DNA of 64,000 nt from the NCBI GenBank assembly GCA_004017275.1, contig SAKE01000002.1, positions 3,411-67,410 of the forward strand, given 5' to 3'. A program made the translations under genes and the position numbers. Source of the stretch: Mesorhizobium sp. (lineage in GTDB: Bacteria; Pseudomonadota; Alphaproteobacteria; Rhizobiales; Rhizobiaceae). The number at the start of each line of letters is the position of its first letter. The first letter of the stretch is position 1. Positions 1-8,666 of the stretch are shown in pieces. The notes beneath the pieces are model-generated. The model ran no database searches and had not been told where the DNA came from. It saw only the letters and a list, made by a program, of their open reading frames with translations.

Positions 1-324
1 TCCTCGGCCGGTGCGGCCTGTTCGGCCGGCGCTTGCTCGGTCTGCTGCTGCTGGTCGCGCTTCTTCCTGCGCAGCTGCTGCTCCTCGGCCGGTGCGGCCT
101 GTTCGGCCGGCGCCTGCTCGGTCTGCTGCTGCTGGTCGCGTTTCTTCCTGCGCGGCTGCTGTTCCTCGGCCGGTGCGGCCTGTTCGGCCGGCGCCTGTTC
201 AGTCTGCTGCTGCTGGTCACGCTTCTTCCTGCGCTGCTGCTGTTCCTCGGCCGGTGCGGCCTGTTCGGCCGGCGCTTGCTCGGTCTGCTGCTGCTGGTCA
301 CGCTTCTTCCTGCGTGGCTGCTGC
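1..324 (-). repeat. 81-bp tandem repeats (four copies) inside a coding region
   Basis: Four consecutive 81-bp units begin at 1, 82, 163 and 244, and a diverging fifth start is seen at 325. The first unit may continue a series that begins outside the window. Units differ at only a few positions, and the period is a multiple of three, so each encodes 27 residues of the exported protein on the minus strand. Near-identity between units suggests recent expansion by slippage or unequal recombination, so copy number may vary between strains. Confidence 0.92.
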
Positions 325-596
325 TCCTCGGCGGGCTGCTCACTCTGGGCAGGCGCTGCCTGCTGTTGCGGCTCGGCCTTCTTCCGCTCGGGCTTTTGTT
401 TCGGTTCCGCCTGCTGCTTCTGCGCGCAGGCCTCGGCCGATTCGCCTTCGGCGCACGCTGCTTGCGCCAAGATGAACGACGCCGGCGTGCGCTGGCCGAA
501 TGTGGCACTTCCCTGAAGCGGGGACGCGCCCAACGGTGCGGATGCCATCAACAGGCCAAGTGCGGTGCCGGCCAGAATCCGTGGTTGGCGTTTCAT
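1..596 (-). CDS. Exported Gln/Lys-rich tandem-repeat protein (C-terminus beyond window)
   Basis: A minus-strand reading frame opens with ATG at 594-596, preceded by a good ribosome site (AAGGAG, 605-610), and stays open to the left edge, so the C-terminus is missing. The first 30 or so residues look like a signal peptide ([20 protein letters not shown]). A Cys-containing stretch and a Gln/Lys/Pro/Glu-rich segment follow, then 27-residue repeats built on [20 protein letters not shown] with an AEQAAPA tail. Rhizobial OmpA-family envelope proteins often carry such low-complexity repeats before a C-terminal peptidoglycan-binding domain. That domain would lie outside the window, so this function is inference. 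Charge alternates between basic (RRKKR) and acidic/Gln-rich blocks, as expected for an extended periplasmic linker. Confidence 0.75.
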   Translation of the reverse strand, partial: MKRQPRILAGTALGLLMASAPLGASPLQGSATFGQRTPASFILAQAACAEGESAEACAQKQQAEPKQKPERKKAEPQQQAAPAQSEQPAEEQQPRRKKRDQQQQTEQAPAEQAAPAEEQQQRRKKRDQQQQTEQAPAEQAAPAEEQQPRRKKRDQQQQTEQAPAEQAAPAEEQQLRRKKRDQQQQTEQAPAEQAAPAE

Positions 597-793
597 CGAA
601 AATTCTCCTTGTGGGGTCCCATCCTTGCCGAAACCGATCTTGTGCCGATTGGTTCCAGTTTGGCTGGGATAGAGGCGGTACGGGGCGGTTGGCCGGCCTT
701 TTGAAGGCATCTTCGTGTCTTTTACCCGGCGTTCGCCGCATTCGGACCGCTGCCGCGCTTGACCTTGCCGGCGGCCAGGGCCACATCCCGGGA

Positions 794-1240
794 ATGGAAA
801 CGCCATTCTGGAAAACCAAGGCACTGGAGGCGATGAGCCCGGCCGAGTGGGAATCGCTGTGCGACGGCTGCGGCAAATGCTGTCTGTCGAAGCTCGAGGA
901 CGAGGATACCGGCGAGATTTATTGGACCAGCGTCGGCTGCAGACTGTTCGACGCGCAACGCTGCCGCTGTTCGGACTACGCCAACCGGCTGGCGCGCGTT
1001 CCCGATTGCGTCGGCCTGACGCCGCAGAATGTGCGCACCATCAGCTGGCTGCCCAGCACCTGCGCCTATCGGCTGCTGGCCGAGGGCCGCGACCTCTACT
1101 GGTGGCACCGGCTGGTGTCGGGCAGCGCCGAGACCGTGCATGAAGCCGGTATCTCTATGCGTGGCCGGGTCAAGGCGAGCGAGACCGATCTGGCCGAGCC
1201 GGAAGACTATTTTGACTACGTGCTGGACGAGGAGCCGTAG
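794..1240 (+). CDS. YcgN-family cysteine-cluster protein (UPF0260)
   Basis: A 148-residue protein of the YcgN/UPF0260 family, small cytoplasmic proteins probably binding a metal or Fe-S cluster through conserved cysteines; the exact role is not established. Cysteines at about 23, 26, 29, 30 (CDGCGKCC), 49, 57, 59 and 72 match the family pattern. The downstream WLPSTCAYR and [11 protein letters not shown] segments and the acidic C-terminus ([12 protein letters not shown]) are also typical. I chose ATG 794 because METPFWKT is the usual N-terminus; the frame is open further upstream but that part looks non-coding. Length matches the family. It stands alone between a minus-strand and a plus-strand gene. 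Confidence 0.88.
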   Translation: METPFWKTKALEAMSPAEWESLCDGCGKCCLSKLEDEDTGEIYWTSVGCRLFDAQRCRCSDYANRLARVPDCVGLTPQNVRTISWLPSTCAYRLLAEGRDLYWWHRLVSGSAETVHEAGISMRGRVKASETDLAEPEDYFDYVLDEEP

Positions 1241-1485
1241 GGCTGGCGCCGGAAGGACGAGCCAGCGACTGGCGTCAGTATCCCAAGCTCGCTGGTTGGA
1301 CTCAGTCAGGCGTTTTGGCGCCCATCACGTGCTGTGGATGACGGCGAACGACCGGCAATTTCCTTTTTCCCGCCACATGAACCGGAGATGAATGGCGGGT
1401 TCGTAAAGAGTTCAGACAGTCAAGTGCATTCTCCCCCCATCGGTTCACGAGGACGGGCGAAAGCCCGCAAAAAGGAGAGAAGACG

Positions 1486-1842
1486 ATGTTCAACACGATC
1501 AAGACGGCAGCCCTTTCGGCCCTCGTCGGCCTCGGCACGCTGGCGGCCATCCCCGCTCACGCCGACAGCCTCTATCTCGGCTTCGGCAACAACAACGACC
1601 CGCGTTTCGGCGTCTATTCCGGTGACGACGGTTATCGCCATCGCCGTGATGAGCGTCGCGACGGCTGGCGCCGCGGCTGTTCGCCGGACCGCGCCCTGGA
1701 TAAAGCCGAACGCATGGGCCTCCACCGTGTCCGCATCGTCGACGTCAACCGTCGTGTGGTGAAGGTGATGGGTCGCCAGGACGGCGATCGCGTCGTGGTC
1801 GTGTTCGCCAATGAGCGCGGCTGCCCGGTTATCTATCGCTGA
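1486..1842 (+). CDS. Small exported protein of unknown function
   Basis: A 118-residue protein with a clear signal peptide (Lys at position 6, hydrophobic 8-22, probable cleavage after AHA near residue 26). The mature part has a Gly/Asn/Asp-rich segment, an Arg-rich segment (RHRRDERRDGWRRG) and a compact C-terminal domain bearing two cysteines (CSPDRALDKAERMGL ... GCPVIYR) that could form a disulfide in the periplasm. A strong ribosome site (AAAGGAGAGA) precedes ATG 1486. Similar short secreted proteins occur across Rhizobiales without known function; no enzyme motif is visible. It has its own transcription unit, ending in the hairpins at 1870-2022. Confidence 0.8.
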   Translation: MFNTIKTAALSALVGLGTLAAIPAHADSLYLGFGNNNDPRFGVYSGDDGYRHRRDERRDGWRRGCSPDRALDKAERMGLHRVRIVDVNRRVVKVMGRQDGDRVVVVFANERGCPVIYR

Positions 1843-1869
1843 TATCTGAGGCCGGCATCATAGAGGCAT

Positions 1870-1943
1870 GATCCTCTGCGAAGATCGGCCGGGCGACACG
1901 ATCTTCTGCGAAGATCGGTGCGGCATGATCCTCCGCGAGGATC
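1870..1943. repeat. Three copies of a 17-bp palindrome (GATCYTCYGCGARGATC)
   Basis: Near-identical 17-bp inverted repeats lie at 1870-1886, 1900-1916 and 1927-1943, spaced 30 and 27 bp apart. Each can form a 7-bp stem around a 3-nt centre; the middle copy is a perfect palindrome around TGC. In the second and third copies base changes in the two arms compensate each other, which suggests that structure is what is conserved. They sit in the 3' untranslated region of the small exported-protein gene, just before its terminator. Confidence 0.75.
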
Positions 1944-1990
1944 AGCCGGGACTAGCCGAGCCCCTTTCCATCTGAAGGGTGTGGCTCGAA

Positions 1991-2022
1991 AAAACCCCGC
2001 GGGAGCAATCCCGCGGGGTTTT
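1991..2022. terminator. Bidirectional rho-independent terminator
   Basis: A perfect 14-bp stem (AAAACCCCGCGGGA / TCCCGCGGGGTTTT) with a GCAA tetraloop and flanking A and T runs. It can terminate both the exported-protein gene on the plus strand and the convergent SIMPL gene on the minus strand, which ends at 2093. Confidence 0.95.
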
Positions 2023-2092
2023 TCATGCACGCTATTGCTAGGTGATTGCATTCGTGGCCGGGCAAGATTGAGCCACGGATCGTCAGAGGCGC

Positions 2093-2806
2093 TTATTTCA
2101 ACTCGAAGGTGACGGTGACCTGCACATTGTACGAATTCTCGCCGGCCTGCACCGGAGCCGCAGCACCGGCCGCGGCGTCGAAGGCCTTGGCGTTGATCGG
2201 CATTGGCGTCGGCGCGATGTTCTGGTCTGATATCTCGAGCACCCGGCCGAGGCTGACGCCGGCGGCCTGGGCCAGCGTCTTGGCCTTGGCCATGGCGTTG
2301 GCAACCGCCTTCTTGCGCGCCTCGGTGACCGTGGCCGCCGGGTTGTCATTGGTGAAGGCGATGCCGCCGCCCTGGTTGACGCCGAGCGACACCGCCTTGT
2401 CGAGGATTTCGCCCGTCTTGTCGACATCGCGCACCCGCACCGAAAGCGTGTTGGTCACCTGATAGGCGACGAGTTCGGCTTCCTGGCTGCCGTCCGGCTT
2501 GTTGGTGTAGTTGTAGCGCGGGTTGATCTGGATGCCCGCGGTCTGCAGGTCGCGGTCCTTGACGTCGGCAGACTTCATCGCCGCGATCACGGCGGCCATG
2601 GCGTCGTTGTTGGCGTCGAGCGCTGCGCGCGCAGTCTTGGCCTCGCGCATGACGCTCAGCGTCAGGACCGCCAGATCGGGGGCTACGGTTGCTTCGCCTT
2701 CGCCCGACACGATGATGCGGGGCGGCGTCGGCAAATCGGCGGCTCCAGCCATCGCCGGAAAAGCGATTGCAGCGGCGAGCGCGAGGGGCAAAAGATGTCT
2801 GGTCAT
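2093..2806 (-). CDS. SIMPL-domain periplasmic protein (BP26/Omp28-like)
   Basis: A 237-residue protein of the SIMPL/DUF541 family, which includes E. coli YggE and the Brucella periplasmic immunogen BP26. A signal peptide (MTRHLLPLALAAAIAFPAMAGAA) is followed by the family signature IIVSGEGEATVAPDLAVLTLSV, then the YQVTNTLSVRVRDVDKTGEILDKAV segment and the C-terminal VQVTVTFELK strand. The family forms ring-like oligomers in the periplasm and has been linked to oxidative-stress protection; the molecular role is unclear. A ribosome site (AAGGAG) precedes ATG at 2806. Length and architecture are intact. It is monocistronic and convergent with the upstream gene. Confidence 0.9.
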   Translation of the reverse strand: MTRHLLPLALAAAIAFPAMAGAADLPTPPRIIVSGEGEATVAPDLAVLTLSVMREAKTARAALDANNDAMAAVIAAMKSADVKDRDLQTAGIQINPRYNYTNKPDGSQEAELVAYQVTNTLSVRVRDVDKTGEILDKAVSLGVNQGGGIAFTNDNPAATVTEARKKAVANAMAKAKTLAQAAGVSLGRVLEISDQNIAPTPMPINAKAFDAAAGAAAPVQAGENSYNVQVTVTFELK

Positions 2807-2941
2807 AAAAATCTCCTTGGTCTGCGATCAAGTCGCAAGGGGTCGCGTAGAGCGCGATTATGGGTTGATTTGGGCGATCTGCGGAAGCCCGTCGGGAAAG
2901 CCTTGTGCAGCGATGCGAAAAACATTAATCCAGCCCGCGTG

Positions 2942-3017
2942 GGGCCTGTAGCTCAATGGTTAGAGCCGGCGGCTCATAACCGCTTGGTTGGGGGTTCGAG
3001 TCCCTCCGGGCCCACCA
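2942..3017 (+). tRNA. tRNA-Ile2 (anticodon CAU)
   Basis: A complete 76-nt cloverleaf. The acceptor stem GGGCCTG pairs with CGGGCCC and is followed by the discriminator A and an encoded CCA. The anticodon loop is CTCATAA (anticodon CAT) and the T-arm reads GGGGGTTCGAGTCCC. Three tRNA types share a CAT anticodon. The anticodon arm and variable region (GGCTCATAACCGCTTGGTTG) closely follow bacterial minor isoleucine tRNA, whose C34 is converted to lysidine by TilS, rather than initiator or elongator tRNA-Met. Its 3' end appears to have served as an integration target (see the repeats at 3002-3097 and 60037-60130). Confidence 0.88.
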
Positions 3018-3097
3018 AAAGACCAATATAAGTTATTGATCTTGCTTTATATTTCCGATTCTGCCCACAATGTGGACTCGACCCCCCTCTTTCTGAC
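3002..3097 (+). repeat. tRNA-proximal copy of a degenerate att-like repeat
   Basis: This 96-bp stretch runs from the tRNA 3' end into its flank and has a diverged counterpart at 60037-60130. The first 11 bp (CCCTCCGGGCC) are identical in both. The flank shares TTGATYTTGCTKTATAT and GTGGACTCGAMCCCCCCT. Positions 3074 onward also resemble the tRNA T-arm in inverted orientation, which is common beside tRNA genes that have taken repeated integrations. Confidence 0.65.
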
Positions 3098-3120
3098 AAT
3101 AAACTATCCACGCGATCCGG

Positions 3121-3285
3121 CGCTTTGCTGTGTTCCTTGGCCGCCCGGCCGCCAAAGTGGCGGATCTGGCGCTGGTGATCATGAGCTATCAGCGCAAGCC
3201 GCCCGACGTGCTGAACGTGAAGGAAGCGGCGCGGCTGCTCGAAATCGCACCAGGCATCCATGTACAAAGGCTGCCGCCCGCATGA
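3121..3285 (+). pseudogene. Possible remnant of a small helix-turn-helix/excisionase-like gene
   Basis: An open segment just inside the tRNA encodes a peptide ending in PDVLNVKEAARLLEIAP plus a short tail, closed by TGA at 3283-3285. The NVKEAARLLEIAP stretch resembles the recognition region of excisionase/AlpA-like winged-helix proteins, but the matching segment is very short. ATG 3181 would give only 34 residues, with no good ribosome site. No integrase is present next to it. I treat it as a likely relic of a mobile element at the tRNA; it could equally be chance. Confidence 0.25.
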
Positions 3286-3385
3286 TGGGCGTTGAAGGCG
3301 TTAAAGTCGCCGAACGATTTGTGCCAATGCATTCGCGCCTCGCGATCCATTTGCCACAGGTTGCTTTTTGCGCGAGGATTTAAGG

Positions 3386-4714
3386 ATGGCCGAGGGTGCC
3401 GTGGGGAACACTCTTTTGGACGATGACAGGCCTAATACCGAACAGAATATTACTACGGCTGCCAGTTGGTACACGGTCATCGTTCTGTGCCTTGCCTTGC
3501 TGATTTCCTTCACCGACCGACTCGTCATCAATCTCGTGGTTGATCCTATCCGCGCAGATCTGATTCTGACGGACTTTGAGGTCAGCCTGCTGCAGGGCGC
3601 CGGATTTGCCGTGATCTTCGCGCTGGCAGGTTTACCGTCCGGCCGGCTCGCCGATTGGGCTAACCGCCGCAATGTAATCATGACCGGCATCGCGCTCTGG
3701 TCTGTAGCGACGATTGCCTGCGGGGTGGCTGGCGACTTCTGGAGCTTTTTTGCCGCGAGAGTCGCGGTGGGCCTCGGCGAGGCGGCGCTGGTCCCGGCAG
3801 CTTCGGCGCTGATCTTCGATAGCTTTTCTTCCCGACGGCGCGGCATTGCGCTCGGTATATTTTCGCTCGGCGCGACGTTCGGTACAGGCGTCGCGATGTT
3901 CGTTGGGGGTGTAGTGCTGGCTTTCGCCTCGCTGGAGCCGATTGCGTTGATCGGGCCGCTGGCGCCGTGGCGGCAAATGTTCGTGCTGGTGGGGATGCCG
4001 GGTCTGTTGCTGCTGCCGCTGCTTCTGCTCATCCGCGAGCCGCAGCGCCGGCACATCTCGGGTCTGCTGCCACTCGCGGGTGTACTCCGCCAACTGGGTG
4101 CCGACAACGGCGCAGTGCTCAGGTTGTGCCTGAGCAAAGGGGCCCTCGGGATTGGCAACTACGCTTTCCTCTCCTGGTTGCCGACACTCCTGCAGCGCAC
4201 GCATGGTATGACCCCCCTTGAGGCGGGCGGCCTTATCGCGTTGTCGATCACGACCAGCGGGGTCATTGCATCGCTTGCCGGCGGCGCGCTCTCGGACTGG
4301 ATCGTGCGGCGCTGGGGAGTGGCTGCCCGCATAGTCCCGCTTCTTGGATGCTGTACGTTGGCGATCGCAGGAGCCTCAACGACGTATTTCGCCGCTACTG
4401 AGCAGCAGATGACGCTCTCCTTCGCCATCTGGGCCTTTGGTTCGATAAGCGGTTATGTGATTGGGAACGTCGTCATGCAGGAAAACGTGCCGAACGAGAT
4501 GCGCGCCACAACGATTGCGCTTTCTCTCACCGTCACGGCGCTGCTCGGTATCGGGCTCGGGCCGACGCTCGTGCCATTGGTGGCCGAACATGTCTTCGGC
4601 GGCGAGGCGAACATGCAACCGGCCATGGCGACGGTGAGCCTGGGCGCGGCGCTGCTTTCCTTTGTCGTGATCTGGCCTCCGGTACGCAAAGGGTTGAGAG
4701 CGATGGCTGGGTAG
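3386..4714 (+). CDS. MFS transporter (spinster/organic-anion type)
   Basis: A 442-residue major facilitator superfamily protein with about 12 hydrophobic segments in the inner membrane. The cytoplasmic loop between helices 2 and 3 carries the MFS signature as GLPSGRLADWANRRNVI, and the repeat in the second half reads GGALSDWIVRRWG. Helices 4-5 contain GEAALVPAASALIFDSF, as in spinster-like and hexuronate-type carriers. The substrate cannot be told from sequence. I prefer ATG 3386 (GAGG eight bases upstream) over TTG 3368 in the same frame. No enzyme gene is linked to suggest a substrate. It is the first intact gene after the tRNA. Confidence 0.85.
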   Translation: MAEGAVGNTLLDDDRPNTEQNITTAASWYTVIVLCLALLISFTDRLVINLVVDPIRADLILTDFEVSLLQGAGFAVIFALAGLPSGRLADWANRRNVIMTGIALWSVATIACGVAGDFWSFFAARVAVGLGEAALVPAASALIFDSFSSRRRGIALGIFSLGATFGTGVAMFVGGVVLAFASLEPIALIGPLAPWRQMFVLVGMPGLLLLPLLLLIREPQRRHISGLLPLAGVLRQLGADNGAVLRLCLSKGALGIGNYAFLSWLPTLLQRTHGMTPLEAGGLIALSITTSGVIASLAGGALSDWIVRRWGVAARIVPLLGCCTLAIAGASTTYFAATEQQMTLSFAIWAFGSISGYVIGNVVMQENVPNEMRATTIALSLTVTALLGIGLGPTLVPLVAEHVFGGEANMQPAMATVSLGAALLSFVVIWPPVRKGLRAMAG

Positions 4715-4950
4715 GCCGGCGCCGGTTTCTGGAACTGCAGATCATTCTGCCGCCTCCGACTCTATGAGGGCGTGGGCCGCAGGAGGTTGCCGGTCCAGAA
4801 CCCCTCCAGCGGCTTCCGGCGGTGTTCAGTCCTTTCGGAGCCTCATTGAGTCTGGCTGCTTTCCATGGCATCGTTTATTGGATTTCGGCTAACCCGTTTA
4901 TTCAACATAGCCAGGGAGGGACGCTTCCGGGCGGCCTATGCTAAACGATC

Positions 4951-7812
4951 TTGCCAAGCTTTAACCGCGCGTCTGGTTCGCATTCATCGGGCGCCATTGT
5001 GTCGTTCGGCAGCTTCCGCCTGGATATTGCCCGCCGGCTGCTGTTGCGGAATGGCGAGCCTGTGCGGATCGGATCCCGTGCGCTGGATCTCTTGATCGTC
5101 CTGGTTGAGCGTGCCGGCGACATCGTCAGCCGGCACGAGTTGCTTGATCTCGTATGGCAAGGCGTAGTCGTCGATGAAGCGGGCGTTAGGGTCCATATGG
5201 CCGCACTACGTCGGGCCCTTGAGGACGGACAGGACGGAGCGCGGTATATCGTCAATGTCGCGGGCCGCGGCTACAGCTTTGTCGCCCCGATTGTGCCAGA
5301 CGACATGGATGCGGAGCCCCCGGCGGTACCGGCTCAAGCGTCCAGGTCGCTTGGCCATGTGCCGCCTCCGCCCCGTTCGCTCATTGGCCGCGAGGCCGTT
5401 ATCGACGGCTTGAGCGAACTCCTTCTGGAGCGCCGTTTTGTCAGCATTGTCGGATCGGCAGGCATTGGCAAAACGACGGTAGCGGCTGCGATCGCCGCGC
5501 GAATGCAATCAGAATTCGCAGATGACAACATTGCCTTTGTCGACCTTGGAGCGGTCTCGGAAACCGGCGTGGTGCCAGGAGCCGTCATCTCGGCGTTGGG
5601 ATGTAAACTCGAAGGCACCGACCTTGTCGAAGAGCTTCTATCCTTCATCAGCGACAAGCATATCCTGGTTGTCTTCGACAACTGCGAGCACCTGATCGAT
5701 GCGACGGCTTTCCTGGCGGAGCAGCTCGTTCGTGGTGCCCCAGGGCTGCATCTGCTGGCGACCTCTCGGGAATCCTTGCGTGCCGAGGGAGAGACCGTTC
5801 ACCTGCTGAGCCCCCTTGTGGTTCCCGACGACGAGTTTCCGACCGCAGCGGAGGCGTTGTCGACGGCAGCGGTGCAGCTCTTCATGGATCGGGCGATCGC
5901 GAGTGGATTTGAAGGCGGACTGACCGACATCGACGCGCCGGTGGTGGCCGAGATATGTCGGCGGACCGATGGCATTGCGCTGGCGATTGAGATGGCTGGC
6001 AGCCGCGTCGGCGCCTATGGCATCCGTGGCGTGGCAGACTTGCTTGCGAGTAATGTGGAACTGCATTTGCCTGGGCGGCGAAACGCCGCTCCGCGGCATC
6101 AAACGCTCGAAACGATGCTCGACTGGAGCTTCAATCTGCTCACCGAGAACGAGCAGATCGTCCTGGCCCGCCTTTCCGCTTTTGTAGGCTTTTTTACGAT
6201 GGACGCCGCGCGTTCAATTTCGGGTGACCACGACAGGGCGGCGGTGGCGCCGACGGTGGGGAGCCTGGTTGATAAAAGCCTGGTTTGGGTGCATCCGGTA
6301 GACAATGCTGTCTTTTACCGTCTTCCTCACACGACGCGCTCCTATGCGGCGACCAAGCTCAGGGAAATCGGAGACCCTGAGCAGATTTCCCGGCGCCACG
6401 CCCGCTATTTCGCGGATCTGTTCAAGGCGGTTGCGCTCAAGCCAGGCTTGTACGCCAACATAGAGCGTCATGCGCTGCATATCGGCAATGTGCGCAAGGC
6501 GCTGGAGTGGAGTTTTTCCGACAAGGAATCTTATGCGATCGGCATCGAACTTGCCGCGGATTCATCTCCGTTGTTTATTGGTCTCTGGCTGCTCGCCGAA
6601 TGCCGCCATTGGTCGCATCTGGCGCTGGGCATAATTGAAGGTCCCAGCCGCGGATCCCAGCAGGAGGTGCGCCTGCAAGAAGCCCTGGCGATCTCATCAA
6701 TGCATACACAAGGCAATCCGCAAGAGGTTCGTGACGCCATCGAACGCGGACTGGATCTTTCCCAGGCGGATGAAAGTGGGGTGCCGCAGATTCGTCTGCT
6801 AGCCGGTCTCAGCGTCTTCCTGAGCAGGCTCGGTGATTTCGACGGTGGTTTGGACGCAGCCAAGCGATGCATGGTTCTTGCAACGCGCAATGGATCGCTT
6901 GCCGAAAAAGTAATTTCTGAATGGATGGTCGGCACCGCCTACCATCTCGCCGGCGACCAGGCCGCGGCCGTTGAGCACTGTCGACGCGGTTTCAAGCTCG
7001 AAGCCACTGTTGGGCGTGTCGACGTCAATATCTTCGGATATGATCATCATCTGCGCGCTGAAATCGCGCTGGCACGCTGCCTATGGCTCCGGGGCTTCCC
7101 CACGACCGCCAACGGGATGGCGCTCAGGCTCATGAACGAAGCAGAGGGGTCTAGTCTCCCGGGCAATTACAGCATTGCCGCCGCTGCCTCTATTCCTATC
7201 CTGCTTTGGGGTGGCGATACGCAGAACTCACGAGAGCACATCGAGCGGGTGATTGCTCATACTGAGAAACATTCTTTGAGGAGCACCGCGGCTGCGGCAT
7301 GGGCGCTGAAAGGAGAATGGCTCCTGATGACGGGAGAGGCTGCGGCTGCCGTAGACGTGCTGCGACAAGCCCTCCGCATACTTCACCTAGACCCATTTCG
7401 CCTGGTCATTCCCCCAGCGTCCCGCGCCTTGGCGGCGGCACTCGTCCATTGTGGCGAATATGACGAAGCTCGTGCATCCATCGCCGAAGCGATTTCTTCG
7501 GCCGAGGAAATGGGCCAAAGGCTGTGGGTACCTTCTCTTTACCGGACGCAAGCCGAGATTGCCCTCAAAGCGCCTTGCCCGGATATCGATGCAGCGGAAA
7601 CGGCCTTGCGAAGATCCATCAAGCTTGCGACAGCTCAGGCTGCCATCGGTTGGCAATTGAATGCCGCCGTTCCATTGGCCCGGCTGTTGATAGACAGCGA
7701 ACGCAGCGCGGAGGCGTTCGCCATTCTGCAACCGCTCTTCGAGGAATTTTCGGAGAGAACCGGCACAAGGGATCTGGTGGATGCCGAACGCATTCTGGCA
7801 TCTCTGAAATAG
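4951..7812 (+). CDS. Winged-helix/STAND ATPase regulator with TPR-like C-terminus
   Basis: A 953-residue, three-part regulator. Residues about 18-112 form an OmpR/PhoB-type winged helix (FGSFRLDIARRLL, ALDLLIVLVERAG, VHMAALRRAL, RGYSFVAP). Residues about 140-450 form a STAND/NB-ARC-like P-loop ATPase: Walker A GSAGIGKTT at 168-176, Walker B LVVFDNCEHL, an ATSRESL sensor and RRTDGIALAIE. The rest is alpha-helical and TPR-like. Family members couple nucleotide-driven oligomerisation to DNA binding; no ligand is known for this one. The start is uncertain: TTG 4951 or GTG 4999, both upstream of the first conserved residues. It is convergent with an SDR gene. A paralogue with the same layout lies at 20276-23176. 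Confidence 0.85.
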   Translation: MPSFNRASGSHSSGAIVSFGSFRLDIARRLLLRNGEPVRIGSRALDLLIVLVERAGDIVSRHELLDLVWQGVVVDEAGVRVHMAALRRALEDGQDGARYIVNVAGRGYSFVAPIVPDDMDAEPPAVPAQASRSLGHVPPPPRSLIGREAVIDGLSELLLERRFVSIVGSAGIGKTTVAAAIAARMQSEFADDNIAFVDLGAVSETGVVPGAVISALGCKLEGTDLVEELLSFISDKHILVVFDNCEHLIDATAFLAEQLVRGAPGLHLLATSRESLRAEGETVHLLSPLVVPDDEFPTAAEALSTAAVQLFMDRAIASGFEGGLTDIDAPVVAEICRRTDGIALAIEMAGSRVGAYGIRGVADLLASNVELHLPGRRNAAPRHQTLETMLDWSFNLLTENEQIVLARLSAFVGFFTMDAARSISGDHDRAAVAPTVGSLVDKSLVWVHPVDNAVFYRLPHTTRSYAATKLREIGDPEQISRRHARYFADLFKAVALKPGLYANIERHALHIGNVRKALEWSFSDKESYAIGIELAADSSPLFIGLWLLAECRHWSHLALGIIEGPSRGSQQEVRLQEALAISSMHTQGNPQEVRDAIERGLDLSQADESGVPQIRLLAGLSVFLSRLGDFDGGLDAAKRCMVLATRNGSLAEKVISEWMVGTAYHLAGDQAAAVEHCRRGFKLEATVGRVDVNIFGYDHHLRAEIALARCLWLRGFPTTANGMALRLMNEAEGSSLPGNYSIAAAASIPILLWGGDTQNSREHIERVIAHTEKHSLRSTAAAAWALKGEWLLMTGEAAAAVDVLRQALRILHLDPFRLVIPPASRALAAALVHCGEYDEARASIAEAISSAEEMGQRLWVPSLYRTQAEIALKAPCPDIDAAETALRRSIKLATAQAAIGWQLNAAVPLARLLIDSERSAEAFAILQPLFEEFSERTGTRDLVDAERILASLK

Positions 7813-7874
7813 TTGAAAATTGCCAGAACTGACATCGATGTTGCTGGGACACGAGCGAGTGGCAAATCCCGGGT

Positions 7875-8666
7875 TCAGACTACGGTGGGTGTCGCACCTC
7901 CATCGATGCGCAGTGCTGCACCATTGATCGCCAAGGCCCTTTGACTGACGAGGAATGCGATGAGGTCGGCCACTTCGGCAGGCTCGATCAACCGTTGTAG
8001 CAAAGACGTCGTGTAGTGGGTTTTGAAGAATGTCTTCTCCACTTCCGCATCGGAGTCTTTCGAACCGCCGAGCATGCTGCGGATGTCACTCAACATGCCG
8101 GCGTTCTGTATCGGACCGGGCAGGACGGCATTGACAGTGACGGCGGTACCCTTCGTCTGTTCGGCCAGCCCGCGCGAAATCGCAAGCTCTGCCGTCTTTG
8201 TCATTCCATAGTGGACCATCATTGCTGGCGTCGAGATCGCTGTGCTGCTGGAGACAAATATGATCCTTCCCCAGTTCTTCGTAAGCATCGATGGGAGGAG
8301 ATAGCGCGCCAAACGGATGCCCGAAAGCACGTTAGTTTCGAATAGATGCAGCCAGTCCTCGTCGGTGATCGACGTAAACGCCTTGATCTCGTGAAAGCCG
8401 AGGTTGTTGATGAGTATGTCGATTTCCGGAGCCTGGGTGACAATCGCATCCGCGCCTTGCTGGGTGGCGGCATTCGCGACGATCCCGATCACCTCGCCAG
8501 CCGCGCTTGAACGGATTTCCTTCAGAGCTGCGTCGAGCTTCGCGTGGTCGCGCCCGGCAATGATAATCTTGGCTCCTTCACGAGCCAGTGCGGCGGCGGT
8601 AGCAAGTCCGATCCCACCCGTTCCGCCCGTAACAAGCGCGGTCCTGCCTTCCAAGTGAAGATCCAT
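7875..8666 (-). CDS. Short-chain dehydrogenase/reductase
   Basis: A 263-residue classical SDR oxidoreductase, cytoplasmic, NAD(P)-dependent, substrate unknown. The cofactor motif TGGTGGIG is at 13-20, the NNLG variant of the NNAG motif at 87-90, catalytic serines near 139-141, and the YxxxK pair at Tyr153/Lys157 (YGMTK). Asp/Arg after strand 2 (AGRDH) leaves the NAD/NADP choice open. The C-terminus IDGGATPTVV is typical. It converges on the preceding STAND regulator with a 62-bp gap. A vestige of the same C-terminus lies in the equivalent place beside the second STAND gene (23297-23335). Confidence 0.9.
   Translation of the reverse strand: MDLHLEGRTALVTGGTGGIGLATAAALAREGAKIIIAGRDHAKLDAALKEIRSSAAGEVIGIVANAATQQGADAIVTQAPEIDILINNLGFHEIKAFTSITDEDWLHLFETNVLSGIRLARYLLPSMLTKNWGRIIFVSSSTAISTPAMMVHYGMTKTAELAISRGLAEQTKGTAVTVNAVLPGPIQNAGMLSDIRSMLGGSKDSDAEVEKTFFKTHYTTSLLQRLIEPAEVADLIAFLVSQRALAINGAALRIDGGATPTVV

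Noticed and set aside
1..324. Tandem repeats as a CRISPR array
   Set aside because: Units are contiguous 81-bp copies without unique spacers, in frame within a protein-coding gene, and no cas genes are present.
2974..3267. Minus-strand frame overlapping the tRNA ending in GPEGLEPPTKRL
   Set aside because: This is a common spurious translation across tRNA genes and their flanks; its similarity to a frame at 59955-60137 reflects the nucleotide repeat, not a protein family.
3121..3285. Intact excisionase gene
   Set aside because: Only about 15 residues resemble such proteins, the start has no ribosome site, and the product would be too short.
4951..7812. STAND ATPases as an Avs-like anti-phage defence system
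   Set aside because: The N-terminal domain is a transcription-factor winged helix, not a nuclease or other effector, and the neighbours are SDR enzymes rather than defence genes.
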